DNA from: Paracoccaceae bacterium
GTDB lineage: Bacteria > Pseudomonadota > Alphaproteobacteria > Rhodobacterales > Rhodobacteraceae
Direction: 5' to 3'
DNA length: 7,162 nucleotides
Assembly: GCA_024304875.1 (NCBI GenBank)
Contig: JAMWZF010000157.1
Span: forward strand, 1-7,162
Of this stretch, positions 1 through 5,058 are shown one piece after another (position 1 is the stretch's first letter; each line of letters starts with the position of its first letter). Below the pieces are notes generated by a model that was not told the DNA's origin, made no database searches, and saw only the letters and a list, made by a program, of their open reading frames with translations. The position numbers were made by a program, and so were the translations under genes.

Positions 1-11
1 ATAAGAGACAG
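1..11. other. Tn5 mosaic-end (Nextera adapter) remnant
   Basis: The first 11 bases, ATAAGAGACAG, are identical to the inner end of the 19-bp Tn5 mosaic end used in Nextera libraries (reverse complement CTGTCTCTTATACACATCT). The match sits exactly at the sequence edge and ends in the diagnostic AGACAG. It also adds in-frame but meaningless residues (Leu-Ser-Leu) to the truncated LacI protein. I read it as untrimmed adapter, so genomic sequence begins at about position 12. A chance 11-base match at exactly the terminus is unlikely, but a genuine Tn5-type end cannot be formally excluded without the neighbouring sequence. Confidence 0.88.
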
Positions 12-896
12 GAATCCGCGCACGTTTGCACCGTCGGCGATGGCGCGGTAGTTGTCGAAGCCGGCGACCGAGATTTGCTCGGGCACCGCGATGCCGCGGG
101 TGCGCAGCATCCCGTAGAGGCGCATCGCCATCTCGTCGTTGCCGCAGCAGATCACGGTGGGCGGCTCGGGCAGGGCCAGCATCGCGGCCAGCGCGCCGGT
201 CATCGGCGCGTGGTCGTCGGTATAGGCCTCGGCGATCAGGGCCTCGTCCACGGGCAGCCCGGCGGCGGCATGGGCGTCGCGGTAGCCGAGGGTGCGCAGG
301 CGGGTGGCGTCCATGTGGGTGCCGAGGGTCAGGTAGCCGATGCGCCGGTGCCCGGCCGCGATCAGGCGCGCCACCAGGTCGGCCTGGCAGGCGCGGTCGT
401 CGGGCACCACGGCGGGCGTTCCGGCCTCGTCGTAGCAGTTGGCCAGCACGGTCGGCGGGTTGCCGCGCCGCGCCTCGAAGCGGGTGTGCCGGTGGTAGTC
501 GGCGACGTAGATCAGCCCCTCGACCCGGTGTTCGCGGAAGGTGGTGACAAGGCCCGGCACGGTGGCCGAGGTCCCGCCGGTGTCGGCGATCATCAGCGTC
601 TTGGCCGCGCCGCCGATCACGTCCTGCACGCCCTGGACGATGTAGAGTTCGGGCAGGCCCGCCGGTTCGGCGGATTCCTGGGTGTTCGAGATCGCCCCGG
701 TGATCAGCCCGATCAGGCCGGAGCGGTTCGACCGCATGACGCGGGCGGCGTTGGAGGGAACGTAGCCCAGATCGTCGATCGCCTTCTGGACGACCTCCAG
801 CGTGGCCTGGCCGACCGGGGCGTCCCGGTTCAGGACGCGCGAGACGGTCTTGGGCGAGACGCCGGCCGCTTTCGCAACGTCGTAGATCGTCGGCAT
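1..896 (-). CDS. LacI-family transcriptional regulator, C-terminus cut off by the window edge
   Basis: This is a cytoplasmic DNA-binding regulator of the LacI/GalR family, which usually represses sugar or polyol genes and releases DNA on binding a small ligand. The start is ATG at 896-894, preceded by a strong GGGAGGA ribosome site 4 nt away. Residues 3-23 (TIYDVAKAAGVSPKTVSRVLN) are the LacI helix-turn-helix. Residues 47-56 form the hinge helix that enters the minor groove, followed by GLIGLI at the start of the ligand domain. The late ligand-domain signature CCGNDEMAMRLYGMLRTRG and SVAGFDNYRAIA is also present. Genomic sequence supports 295 residues; family members are near 340, so about 45 are missing. 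No stop is seen, and the last three codons come from adapter. The final genomic residues (GANVRGF) lack the L-x-P-x-LTT motif expected here, so the extreme end may be chimeric. It has its own promoter and operators. The ligand is unknown. Confidence 0.93.
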   Translation of the reverse strand, partial: MPTIYDVAKAAGVSPKTVSRVLNRDAPVGQATLEVVQKAIDDLGYVPSNAARVMRSNRSGLIGLITGAISNTQESAEPAGLPELYIVQGVQDVIGGAAKTLMIADTGGTSATVPGLVTTFREHRVEGLIYVADYHRHTRFEARRGNPPTVLANCYDEAGTPAVVPDDRACQADLVARLIAAGHRRIGYLTLGTHMDATRLRTLGYRDAHAAAGLPVDEALIAEAYTDDHAPMTGALAAMLALPEPPTVICCGNDEMAMRLYGMLRTRGIAVPEQISVAGFDNYRAIADGANVRGFLSL

Positions 897-925
897 GTGA
901 TCCTCCCGTGCCATGCACCTGCCGG

Positions 926-953
926 TGACATCGGTGTCATGACATCGGTGTCA
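926..953 (-). promoter_or_regulatory. Tandem LacI-type operators upstream of the LacI gene
   Basis: Two identical 14-bp copies of TGACATCGGTGTCA sit back to back at 926-939 and 940-953. Each is a near-perfect palindrome with 5-bp arms (TGACA/TGTCA) around a central CG, the classic layout of a LacI-family operator. The junction between them (935-944, TGTCATGACA) is itself a perfect 10-bp palindrome. The array overlaps the -10 element and likely start point of the LacI gene promoter, 30-57 bp before its ATG, so self-repression is the simplest reading. Binding by this particular protein is inferred from position and motif form. Confidence 0.8.
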
Positions 954-979
954 TACGGCGCCGTGATCGGCCGTGTCAA
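950..979 (-). promoter_or_regulatory. Sigma-70-type promoter of the LacI gene
   Basis: On the - strand a perfect TTGACA -35 box (974-979) is followed after 18 bp by TATGAC (950-955) as the -10 box. Transcription would start near 943, inside the operator array, giving a leader of about 45 nt. This is the only near-consensus promoter I find in the window. It shows that the regulator can be transcribed independently of the TRAP operon that ends at 1061. Confidence 0.7.
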
Positions 980-1060
980 CAGATTCGGCCCGGTGGATAG
1001 ATCCGGCCGCCGGTCGGGGTCAGCCGCCGCCGGGGTGTGCCGGAATGGATCCGGGCGCGG

Positions 1061-2377
1061 CTACTGGTACCAGAGCGCGATCTGCGGGAAGGCGATCACC
1101 AGCCCCAGGGCCAGGACCTGCAACCCGATGAAGGGCAGCAGGGACATGAAGATCGTTCCCAGCGAGATGTCGGGCGGCGCCACGCTCTTCAGGTAGAAGG
1201 CCGCCGGGCCGAAGGGCGGCGAGAGGAACGAGATCTGCATGTTCAGCGAGAAGAGCACGCCGAACCAGATCGGGTCGTAGCCCAGCTCCACCACGATGGG
1301 CGCGAAGATCGGCACCGTCAGCAGCGCGATCCCGACCCAGTCGAGGAACATCCCCAGCACCACCAGGATCGCCATCATCACCAGCAGCACCACGATGGGC
1401 GTGTCCGAGACGCCGAGCAGCAGCTGCTCGATGAAGTCGATCCCGCCCATCAGGTTGTAGACCCCGATCAGCGCCGTGGCCCCGACCCCGATCCAGACGA
1501 TCATGCCGCAGGTCCGCAGGGTCTGAAGCGCGGCGTCGGACATCATCCGCAGGGTGAACTCGCCGCGCAGGATGGTCGAGAGGATCACGCCGACCACGCC
1601 GATGGCCGAGGCCTCGGTCACCGAGGCGATGCCGCCGTAGATCGAGCCGAGGACGAAGACCACCACCAGCAGCGGCAGGATCAGCCCGCGCAGCAGCTTG
1701 AGCCGTTCGGCCAGGGGCCTTGTGTCCACCTCGGTCGGCACCGGCGCCTTGTGCGGTTGCAGGTAGCCGATCAGCAGGACGTAGCCGGCATAGAAGGCGG
1801 CCAGCATGACCCCGGGCACGAAGGAGGCGGTGAACAGCTCTCCGATCGAGACGTTGGCCGAGAGGCCGAAGATGATGAGCACGATGGAGGGCGGGATCAT
1901 GGTGCCGAGCGCGCCGCCGGCGCAGACGATGCCGATGGCCAGCTTGCGGTCGTAGCCGAGGCGCAGCATCTGGGGCAGGGCGAGCAGGCCGAGAAGCACG
2001 ATCTCGCCCCCGATGATCCCCGACATGGCGGCGAGGACCACGGCGACCAGCAGGGTCTGCACCCCCACGCCGCCGCGCACCCGCCCGGCGACGAGGCGCA
2101 TGGCGTCGAACAGGTCCCGCGCGATGCCGGACCTGTCGAGGATCGAGGCCATCAGCACGAACATCGGCACCGAGACGAAGACGTACTGCATGATGAACGA
2201 GTAGATCCGCGTCGTGACGATCGGCACCGCCATCGGGCCGAACCAGCCGAGCGCGAAGATCAGCGCGACGAGGATGGTGACGAAGGCCAGCGGCATGCCG
2301 GTCAGGAGCAGGACCAGCAGCATCCCGAACATCATCAGGCTGCCACCGCCGATGCCGAGGGCGGCGAGATCAAACAT
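1061..2377 (-). CDS. TRAP transporter large permease subunit (DctM family)
   Basis: This 438-residue inner-membrane protein is the large subunit of a tripartite ATP-independent periplasmic transporter. It carries out sodium-driven import of a substrate handed over by the periplasmic binding protein. Almost the whole chain is hydrophobic, consistent with about a dozen membrane segments. Family marks include VSVPMFVLMASILDRSGIARDL (residues 69-90, broken here by no charged loop until D81), RVRGGVGV (99-106) and the conserved GGALGTMIPPS (154-164). The length is normal for DctM. The overall pattern looks closest to the group annotated as mannitol/chloroaromatic TRAP permeases (COG4664-like), a judgement from memory that does not give the substrate. 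The ATG at 2377 overlaps the end of dctQ by 8 nt. No strong ribosome site lies in front, so translational coupling is likely. It is the last gene of the operon. Confidence 0.95.
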   Translation of the reverse strand: MFDLAALGIGGGSLMMFGMLLVLLLTGMPLAFVTILVALIFALGWFGPMAVPIVTTRIYSFIMQYVFVSVPMFVLMASILDRSGIARDLFDAMRLVAGRVRGGVGVQTLLVAVVLAAMSGIIGGEIVLLGLLALPQMLRLGYDRKLAIGIVCAGGALGTMIPPSIVLIIFGLSANVSIGELFTASFVPGVMLAAFYAGYVLLIGYLQPHKAPVPTEVDTRPLAERLKLLRGLILPLLVVVFVLGSIYGGIASVTEASAIGVVGVILSTILRGEFTLRMMSDAALQTLRTCGMIVWIGVGATALIGVYNLMGGIDFIEQLLLGVSDTPIVVLLVMMAILVVLGMFLDWVGIALLTVPIFAPIVVELGYDPIWFGVLFSLNMQISFLSPPFGPAAFYLKSVAPPDISLGTIFMSLLPFIGLQVLALGLVIAFPQIALWYQ

Positions 2378-2960
2378 CAGGGGTGTTCCCCGCGCTCTGG
2401 ACAGGGTGCTCGGCTTCGGCGTGCGGATCCCGGCGCAGGTGCCGGATCGCCTGAAGGACGAACTGGGCGCACATCACGCAGAGGGTCAGGAACAGGATCG
2501 CCTTGACGATGGCCGGGGTCGGCGGGTTCCAGGCGCTGCCGCTGGTCTCCAGCCGGAACTGGCCGCTGGCGTTGAAGAAGCCCTTGTAGGCGAAGTCGTA
2601 GGCCACCCAGGCCATCAGCCCGCAGGCGAGGGCGCCGACGATGCAGATGACGACGTCGAACCACCGGCGCAGGCCGGGCGACAGGGCGTCGTAGATCAGC
2701 ACGACGCGGATGTGCCGGTCGAGGGCGAGGCAATAGGCGCCGCCGAAGGCGAAGCAGACGGCGGTGAGGGCGATGGTCGTCTCGTGGACCCAGCGCGTCG
2801 GCGCGTTGAAGCCGTAGCGCAGCACCACCTCGAGGAAGGTGATCGCGGTGATGAAGAGGAAGGCGAGGCTGACGACGCGGCCCATCGGCACGAGCCAGGC
2901 CGACAGCCCGTCCTGCGGCACGAGGAGCGGGTCGCGCGCGGTGTGTTCTTCGGCGTCCAA
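2370..2960 (-). CDS. TRAP transporter small permease subunit (DctQ family)
   Basis: This 196-residue protein is the small membrane subunit that pairs with DctM to form the TRAP translocator. Four hydrophobic segments are visible at about residues 27-48, 61-80, 101-120 and 149-170, the usual DctQ topology. Typical motifs are FLEVVLRYGFNAPTRWVHE (42-60) and DRHIRVVLIYDALSPGLR (81-98), followed by the WNPP turn before the last helix. The length is at the upper end of normal because of short polar extensions at both ends. The start is a TTG at 2960-2958. I accept it because GGGAGGA lies 4 nt upstream, as in dctP and the LacI gene, and the first in-frame ATG (residue 26) would cut into the first membrane helix. 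The gene follows dctP after 71 bp and overlaps dctM. Confidence 0.93.
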   Translation of the reverse strand: MDAEEHTARDPLLVPQDGLSAWLVPMGRVVSLAFLFITAITFLEVVLRYGFNAPTRWVHETTIALTAVCFAFGGAYCLALDRHIRVVLIYDALSPGLRRWFDVVICIVGALACGLMAWVAYDFAYKGFFNASGQFRLETSGSAWNPPTPAIVKAILFLTLCVMCAQFVLQAIRHLRRDPHAEAEHPVQSAGNTPDV

Positions 2961-2980
2961 GGCGTCCTCCCGCGGAAAGA

Positions 2981-3001
2981 CCGGGCGATGGGGTCGCCCG
3001 G
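2981..3001 (-). other. Hairpin between dctP and dctQ
   Basis: A perfect inverted repeat, CCGGGCGA (2981-2988) and TCGCCCGG (2994-3001), leaves a 5-nt loop. In the operon transcript this 8-bp, GC-rich stem lies about 30 nt after the dctP stop and before the dctQ ribosome site. It is followed only by TCTTTCC, not a true U-run, so a full intrinsic terminator is unlikely. The usual role of such stems in binding-protein operons is to stabilise the upstream message or partly terminate, so that the binding protein is made in excess over the permease. That role is inferred here. Confidence 0.65.
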
Positions 3002-3031
3002 CCGTGTGTTATCGAGGCTCCGGCTGGAGGC

Positions 3032-4042
3032 TCAGAGCAGGCCCTGGGCCGACAGATGCGCGGTCAGCGCCTCGTAGACCCGCTGCGCGTTCTCGGAGCG
3101 CTCGGCGAAGGGCGCCCACTGCTCCTGCGCAATCTGGCGGAACTCGCGCTTGGCGTCCTCGGACCAGGTGTGGATCGTCACGCCCTCGGTGGCGCGCAGC
3201 TCCTCGGCGACTTCCTCGTCGCGCTGTCCGATCCGCTCGGCCAGGGTCTCGGCGTACCAGGCGACGGTCTCGGTCAGCATCTGCTGATCCTCGGCGGACA
3301 TGGAATTCCAGGTCTCGGCGTTGATCGACACCTCGTTGAGGGGCAGGGAGTGGAAGCCCGGCCAGATCGGATGCTGCGCGACGTCATGCAGGCCCATCGA
3401 ATGGTTCGTGGCCAGCGTGGTGGCGTCGGCGGCGGCGATCACGCCCTTGTCGAGCGAGGTGAAGACCTCGGACTGGGGCAGGTTCACCGGCGCGGCGCCG
3501 GCGGCGGCGAAGACCGACTGCACCATGCCCTCGGGGGCCCGCATCTTCACGCCCTGAAGGTCGGCCACCGAATCGATCGGCACGGTCGAGGGGATCGCCT
3601 CGGCCGGCTGGGCGGCGGGGCCGATGAAGTGGACGCCGTAGGGCTCGAGGATCTCGTTGTAGAGCTCGGTGCCGCCGCCCTCGTTGAAGAAGGCGCGCAG
3701 TTCCTCGGGCGAGGAATAGGCGCCGACCGGGTTGCCGATCAGGGCGAAGGCCGCGTCCTTGCCGGTGAAGTACGAGCTGTCGGTGATGTGGCCGTCGAGG
3801 ATGCCGGCGCCGACGGCGTCGAGCGTCTCGTTGTATTCGACGATGGAGCCCACGGGCAGCATCTCGACCGTGATCCGGCCGTCCGAAACCTCGCCCACGC
3901 GGGCGGCCCATTCCTGCTGGATCTCGAAGGCGGCGGTGCCGGCGTTGTCGCTGCTCTGGAACCGCAGGGCCATGTCCTGGGCCGCGGCCGTCGTGGCAAA
4001 AGCCAGCGCCGCGACTGTCGTCGTGAAGGTTCGAAGTGTCAT
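3032..4042 (-). CDS. TRAP transporter periplasmic substrate-binding protein (DctP family)
   Basis: This 336-residue exported protein captures the solute in the periplasm and delivers it to DctQ/DctM. The N-terminus is a typical Sec signal: MTLR, then a hydrophobic stretch ending in ATTAAAQ, with cleavage expected near residue 21-22. The mature part follows the DctP fold, with LRFQSS as the first strand, MLPVGSIVEYNETLDAVGAGILDG around residues 61-84, and LQGVKMRAP at 162-170. Arg168 lies where DctP proteins keep the arginine that salt-bridges a carboxylate ligand, so an organic acid is the likely cargo. WPGFHSLPLNEVSINAETW (227-245) recalls the DctP branch annotated for mannitol/chloroaromatic or 2-oxoacid uptake; the exact substrate is unresolved. 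The ATG is preceded by AGGGAGGA 4 nt away. It is the first gene of the operon and lies 141 bp after the IclR gene. Confidence 0.94.
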   Translation of the reverse strand: MTLRTFTTTVAALAFATTAAAQDMALRFQSSDNAGTAAFEIQQEWAARVGEVSDGRITVEMLPVGSIVEYNETLDAVGAGILDGHITDSSYFTGKDAAFALIGNPVGAYSSPEELRAFFNEGGGTELYNEILEPYGVHFIGPAAQPAEAIPSTVPIDSVADLQGVKMRAPEGMVQSVFAAAGAAPVNLPQSEVFTSLDKGVIAAADATTLATNHSMGLHDVAQHPIWPGFHSLPLNEVSINAETWNSMSAEDQQMLTETVAWYAETLAERIGQRDEEVAEELRATEGVTIHTWSEDAKREFRQIAQEQWAPFAERSENAQRVYEALTAHLSAQGLL

Positions 4043-4068
4043 GTAGTCCTCCCTTGAGTGCGTCGGGC

Positions 4069-4088
4069 GCCCGTCGTTCTCGACGGGC
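4069..4088 (-). promoter_or_regulatory. Inverted repeat in the dctP leader
   Basis: GCCCGTCG (4069-4076) and CGACGGGC (4081-4088) form a perfect 8-bp stem with a 4-nt loop, AGAA on the coding strand. A further palindrome, CGGGCGCCCG (4064-4073), overlaps one arm, so alternative pairings are possible. The element lies 15 nt before the dctP ribosome site and downstream of the candidate -10 box. It could act as a 5' leader hairpin that protects the message or as an operator. No U-run follows, so I do not call it a terminator. Confidence 0.55.
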
Positions 4089-4122
4089 CTTTCCCTCTGC
4101 CCTCGAAAAGTCTGAGGAAAGA

Positions 4123-4128
4123 ATCATA
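4123..4128 (-). promoter_or_regulatory. Candidate -10 element for the dctPQM operon
   Basis: On the - strand the hexamer TATGAT (5 of 6 matches to TATAAT) sits in an AT-rich island, TTGCATAAGTATGATT, unusual in this GC-rich window. No recognisable -35 box occurs 16-18 bp upstream, which would suit an activator-dependent or weak promoter. Transcription would begin near 4116, leaving a leader of about 75 nt that contains the hairpin at 4069-4088. The short palindrome CATA-AG-TATG in the same island might instead be a regulator site. Confidence 0.4.
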
Positions 4129-4150
4129 CTTATGCAAGGGCTGCGGGCCG

Positions 4151-4194
4151 CGCGGATCGATTCCGCGAAGAGCCGCCGGTCGGCTACCCGGCGG
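4151..4194 (-). other. Two inverted repeats at the end of the IclR gene
   Basis: A 7-bp perfect stem (CCGCCGG at 4173-4179 with CCGGCGG at 4188-4194, 8-nt loop) straddles the IclR stop codon. Just after it lies CGCGGA (4151-4156) with TCCGCG (4162-4167), a 6-bp stem with a 5-nt loop. Their placement at a gene end suggests transcript-end or message-protecting structures between the regulator and the TRAP operon. Neither is followed by a U-run on either strand, so they are not classic intrinsic terminators, and GC-rich sequence makes such stems common by chance. Confidence 0.35.
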
Positions 4195-4966
4195 CCGGGG
4201 CCCCGCCGATGCGGTGGGTGAGCGCCTCGGCCGCCGCGATGACCCGGCGGGCGACCTCTTCGACGCGGTCGTCGCCAAGGCGCACGGCCATCGCCGAGAC
4301 CGAGATGGCGCAGACCGCCTCGCCGTCAGGCCCCCGGACCGCGGCGGCGACGCAGCGCAGCCCGCGGGCGTGTTCCTCGTCGTCGACGGCGTAGCCCCGC
4401 GCGCGGATCGTCCCGATCTGCCGGTGCAGCTCGGCTTCGGTGGACACCGACCGCGGCGTCATGGTGAGGACCCCGTGCCGGGCGCAGAACTCCGCGATCT
4501 GCGCGTCGGGCCAGGTCGCGAGAAGCGCCTTGCCCATCGCCGAGCAGGTCGCCGGCACGCGCCCACCGGGGGGCGAGATGGCGCGCATGATCTCGCGGCT
4601 CTCGACCTGGTGCAGGGTGACCAGCTGGCCGTCCTCGAGGTGGCCGAGGTTCGCCGTCTCGCGCGTGTCGTCCCGCAGGCGCCGCAGGTAGGTCAGCGCC
4701 GGGGCGACGTAGCTGCGCCGTTGCAGGTAGCCGGCGCCCACGGCGAAGGCCTCGCGCCCGACGTGCCAGGTGGCGCCGGTCGGATCGAAATGGGCGAAAC
4801 CGGCCTGCTCCAGCGTGGTCAGAAGCCGGTGGGTCGTCGACACGGCCAGCCCCGCCTCCTGGGCGAGGTCCGTGACGCGCTGGCCTTCCGACCCGCCGCC
4901 GAGCAGCCGGAGCAGGGTCAGGGCGCGGGTGACGGCCTGGACGCCGCCGGCCTTGCCGTCTTTCAT
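4184..4966 (-). CDS. IclR-family transcriptional regulator divergent from malate synthase G
   Basis: This cytoplasmic regulator has an N-terminal winged helix-turn-helix (VTDLAQEAGLAVSTTHRLLTTLEQAGF starts at residue 31; at most 20 of these form the helix pair) and a C-terminal effector domain from about residue 85. That domain shows the family marks PATCSAMGKALLA (138-150), GYAVDDEEHARGLRCVAAAV (191-210) and GEAVCAISVS (215-224). Family members bind small acids there; E. coli IclR responds to glyoxylate and pyruvate, and BhcR of Paracoccus to glyoxylate. I chose the ATG at 4966 (260 residues) because AAAGG lies 7 nt upstream. An in-frame ATG at 4984 would add six residues but has no good ribosome site. 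Its position, back to back with glcB and upstream of the TRAP operon, suggests control of one or both; the effector is inferred, not shown. Confidence 0.93.
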   Translation of the reverse strand: MKDGKAGGVQAVTRALTLLRLLGGGSEGQRVTDLAQEAGLAVSTTHRLLTTLEQAGFAHFDPTGATWHVGREAFAVGAGYLQRRSYVAPALTYLRRLRDDTRETANLGHLEDGQLVTLHQVESREIMRAISPPGGRVPATCSAMGKALLATWPDAQIAEFCARHGVLTMTPRSVSTEAELHRQIGTIRARGYAVDDEEHARGLRCVAAAVRGPDGEAVCAISVSAMAVRLGDDRVEEVARRVIAAAEALTHRIGGAPAAG

Positions 4967-5026
4967 GGAAACGCCTTTCCGCATCGTGGAAAGCTTTGCC
5001 TAGGCGATTCCGCACCGGCGGGAAAG
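4966..5026. promoter_or_regulatory. Candidate IclR operator array between the IclR gene and glcB
   Basis: Alternating half-sites fill the divergent control region. TGGAAA occurs at 4966-4971 and again at 4987-4992, exactly 21 bp apart, or two helical turns. Each is followed by an inverted partner: TTTCC at 4976-4980 and the imperfect TTTGCC at 4995-5000. A third pair, TTCC (5008-5011) with GGAAAG (5021-5026), lies nearer glcB. The form resembles the E. coli IclR box TGGAAATNATTTCCA, though spacers here differ. The first site overlaps the IclR start codon and ribosome site, which would suit self-repression. I find no consensus -35/-10 for either gene in this gap. Confidence 0.5.
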
Positions 5027-5045
5027 GGCGTAGGCCTTGGCGGCA

Positions 5046-5051
5046 AAGGAG
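5046..5051 (+). promoter_or_regulatory. Ribosome binding site fixing the glcB start
   Basis: AAGGAG ends 7 nt before the ATG at 5059, an ideal Shine-Dalgarno match and spacing. The reading frame from this ATG gives the expected malate synthase G N-terminus straight away. Confidence 0.85.
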
Positions 5052-5058
5052 ACCCGAC

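Noticed and set aside
75..1196. A 373-codon open frame on the + strand, opposite the LacI gene
   Set aside because: It runs through the LacI coding sequence, the LacI promoter and the end of dctM. Its composition is that of a shadow frame, and the LacI reading explains the region.
1037..2506. A 489-codon open frame on the + strand, opposite dctM
   Set aside because: The product is an improbable run of His, Asp, Gln and Arg with no recognisable fold. The opposite strand encodes a full-length DctM with family motifs.
4069..4088. Intrinsic terminator between the IclR gene and dctP
   Set aside because: The stem is strong but has no U-run after it on either strand, and it lies close to the dctP ribosome site, so a leader element or operator is more likely.
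4184..4966. Naming the IclR-family regulator bhcR
   Set aside because: BhcR controls the beta-hydroxyaspartate cycle genes, none of which is in the window. IclR-family resemblance and a glyoxylate-linked neighbour do not establish orthology.
4987..5000. Possible sigma-54 promoter for glcB (TGG ... TTTGCC)
   Set aside because: GG and GC are 8 bp apart here, whereas sigma-54 promoters need 10 bp. The same bases fit the IclR-like half-site pattern better.
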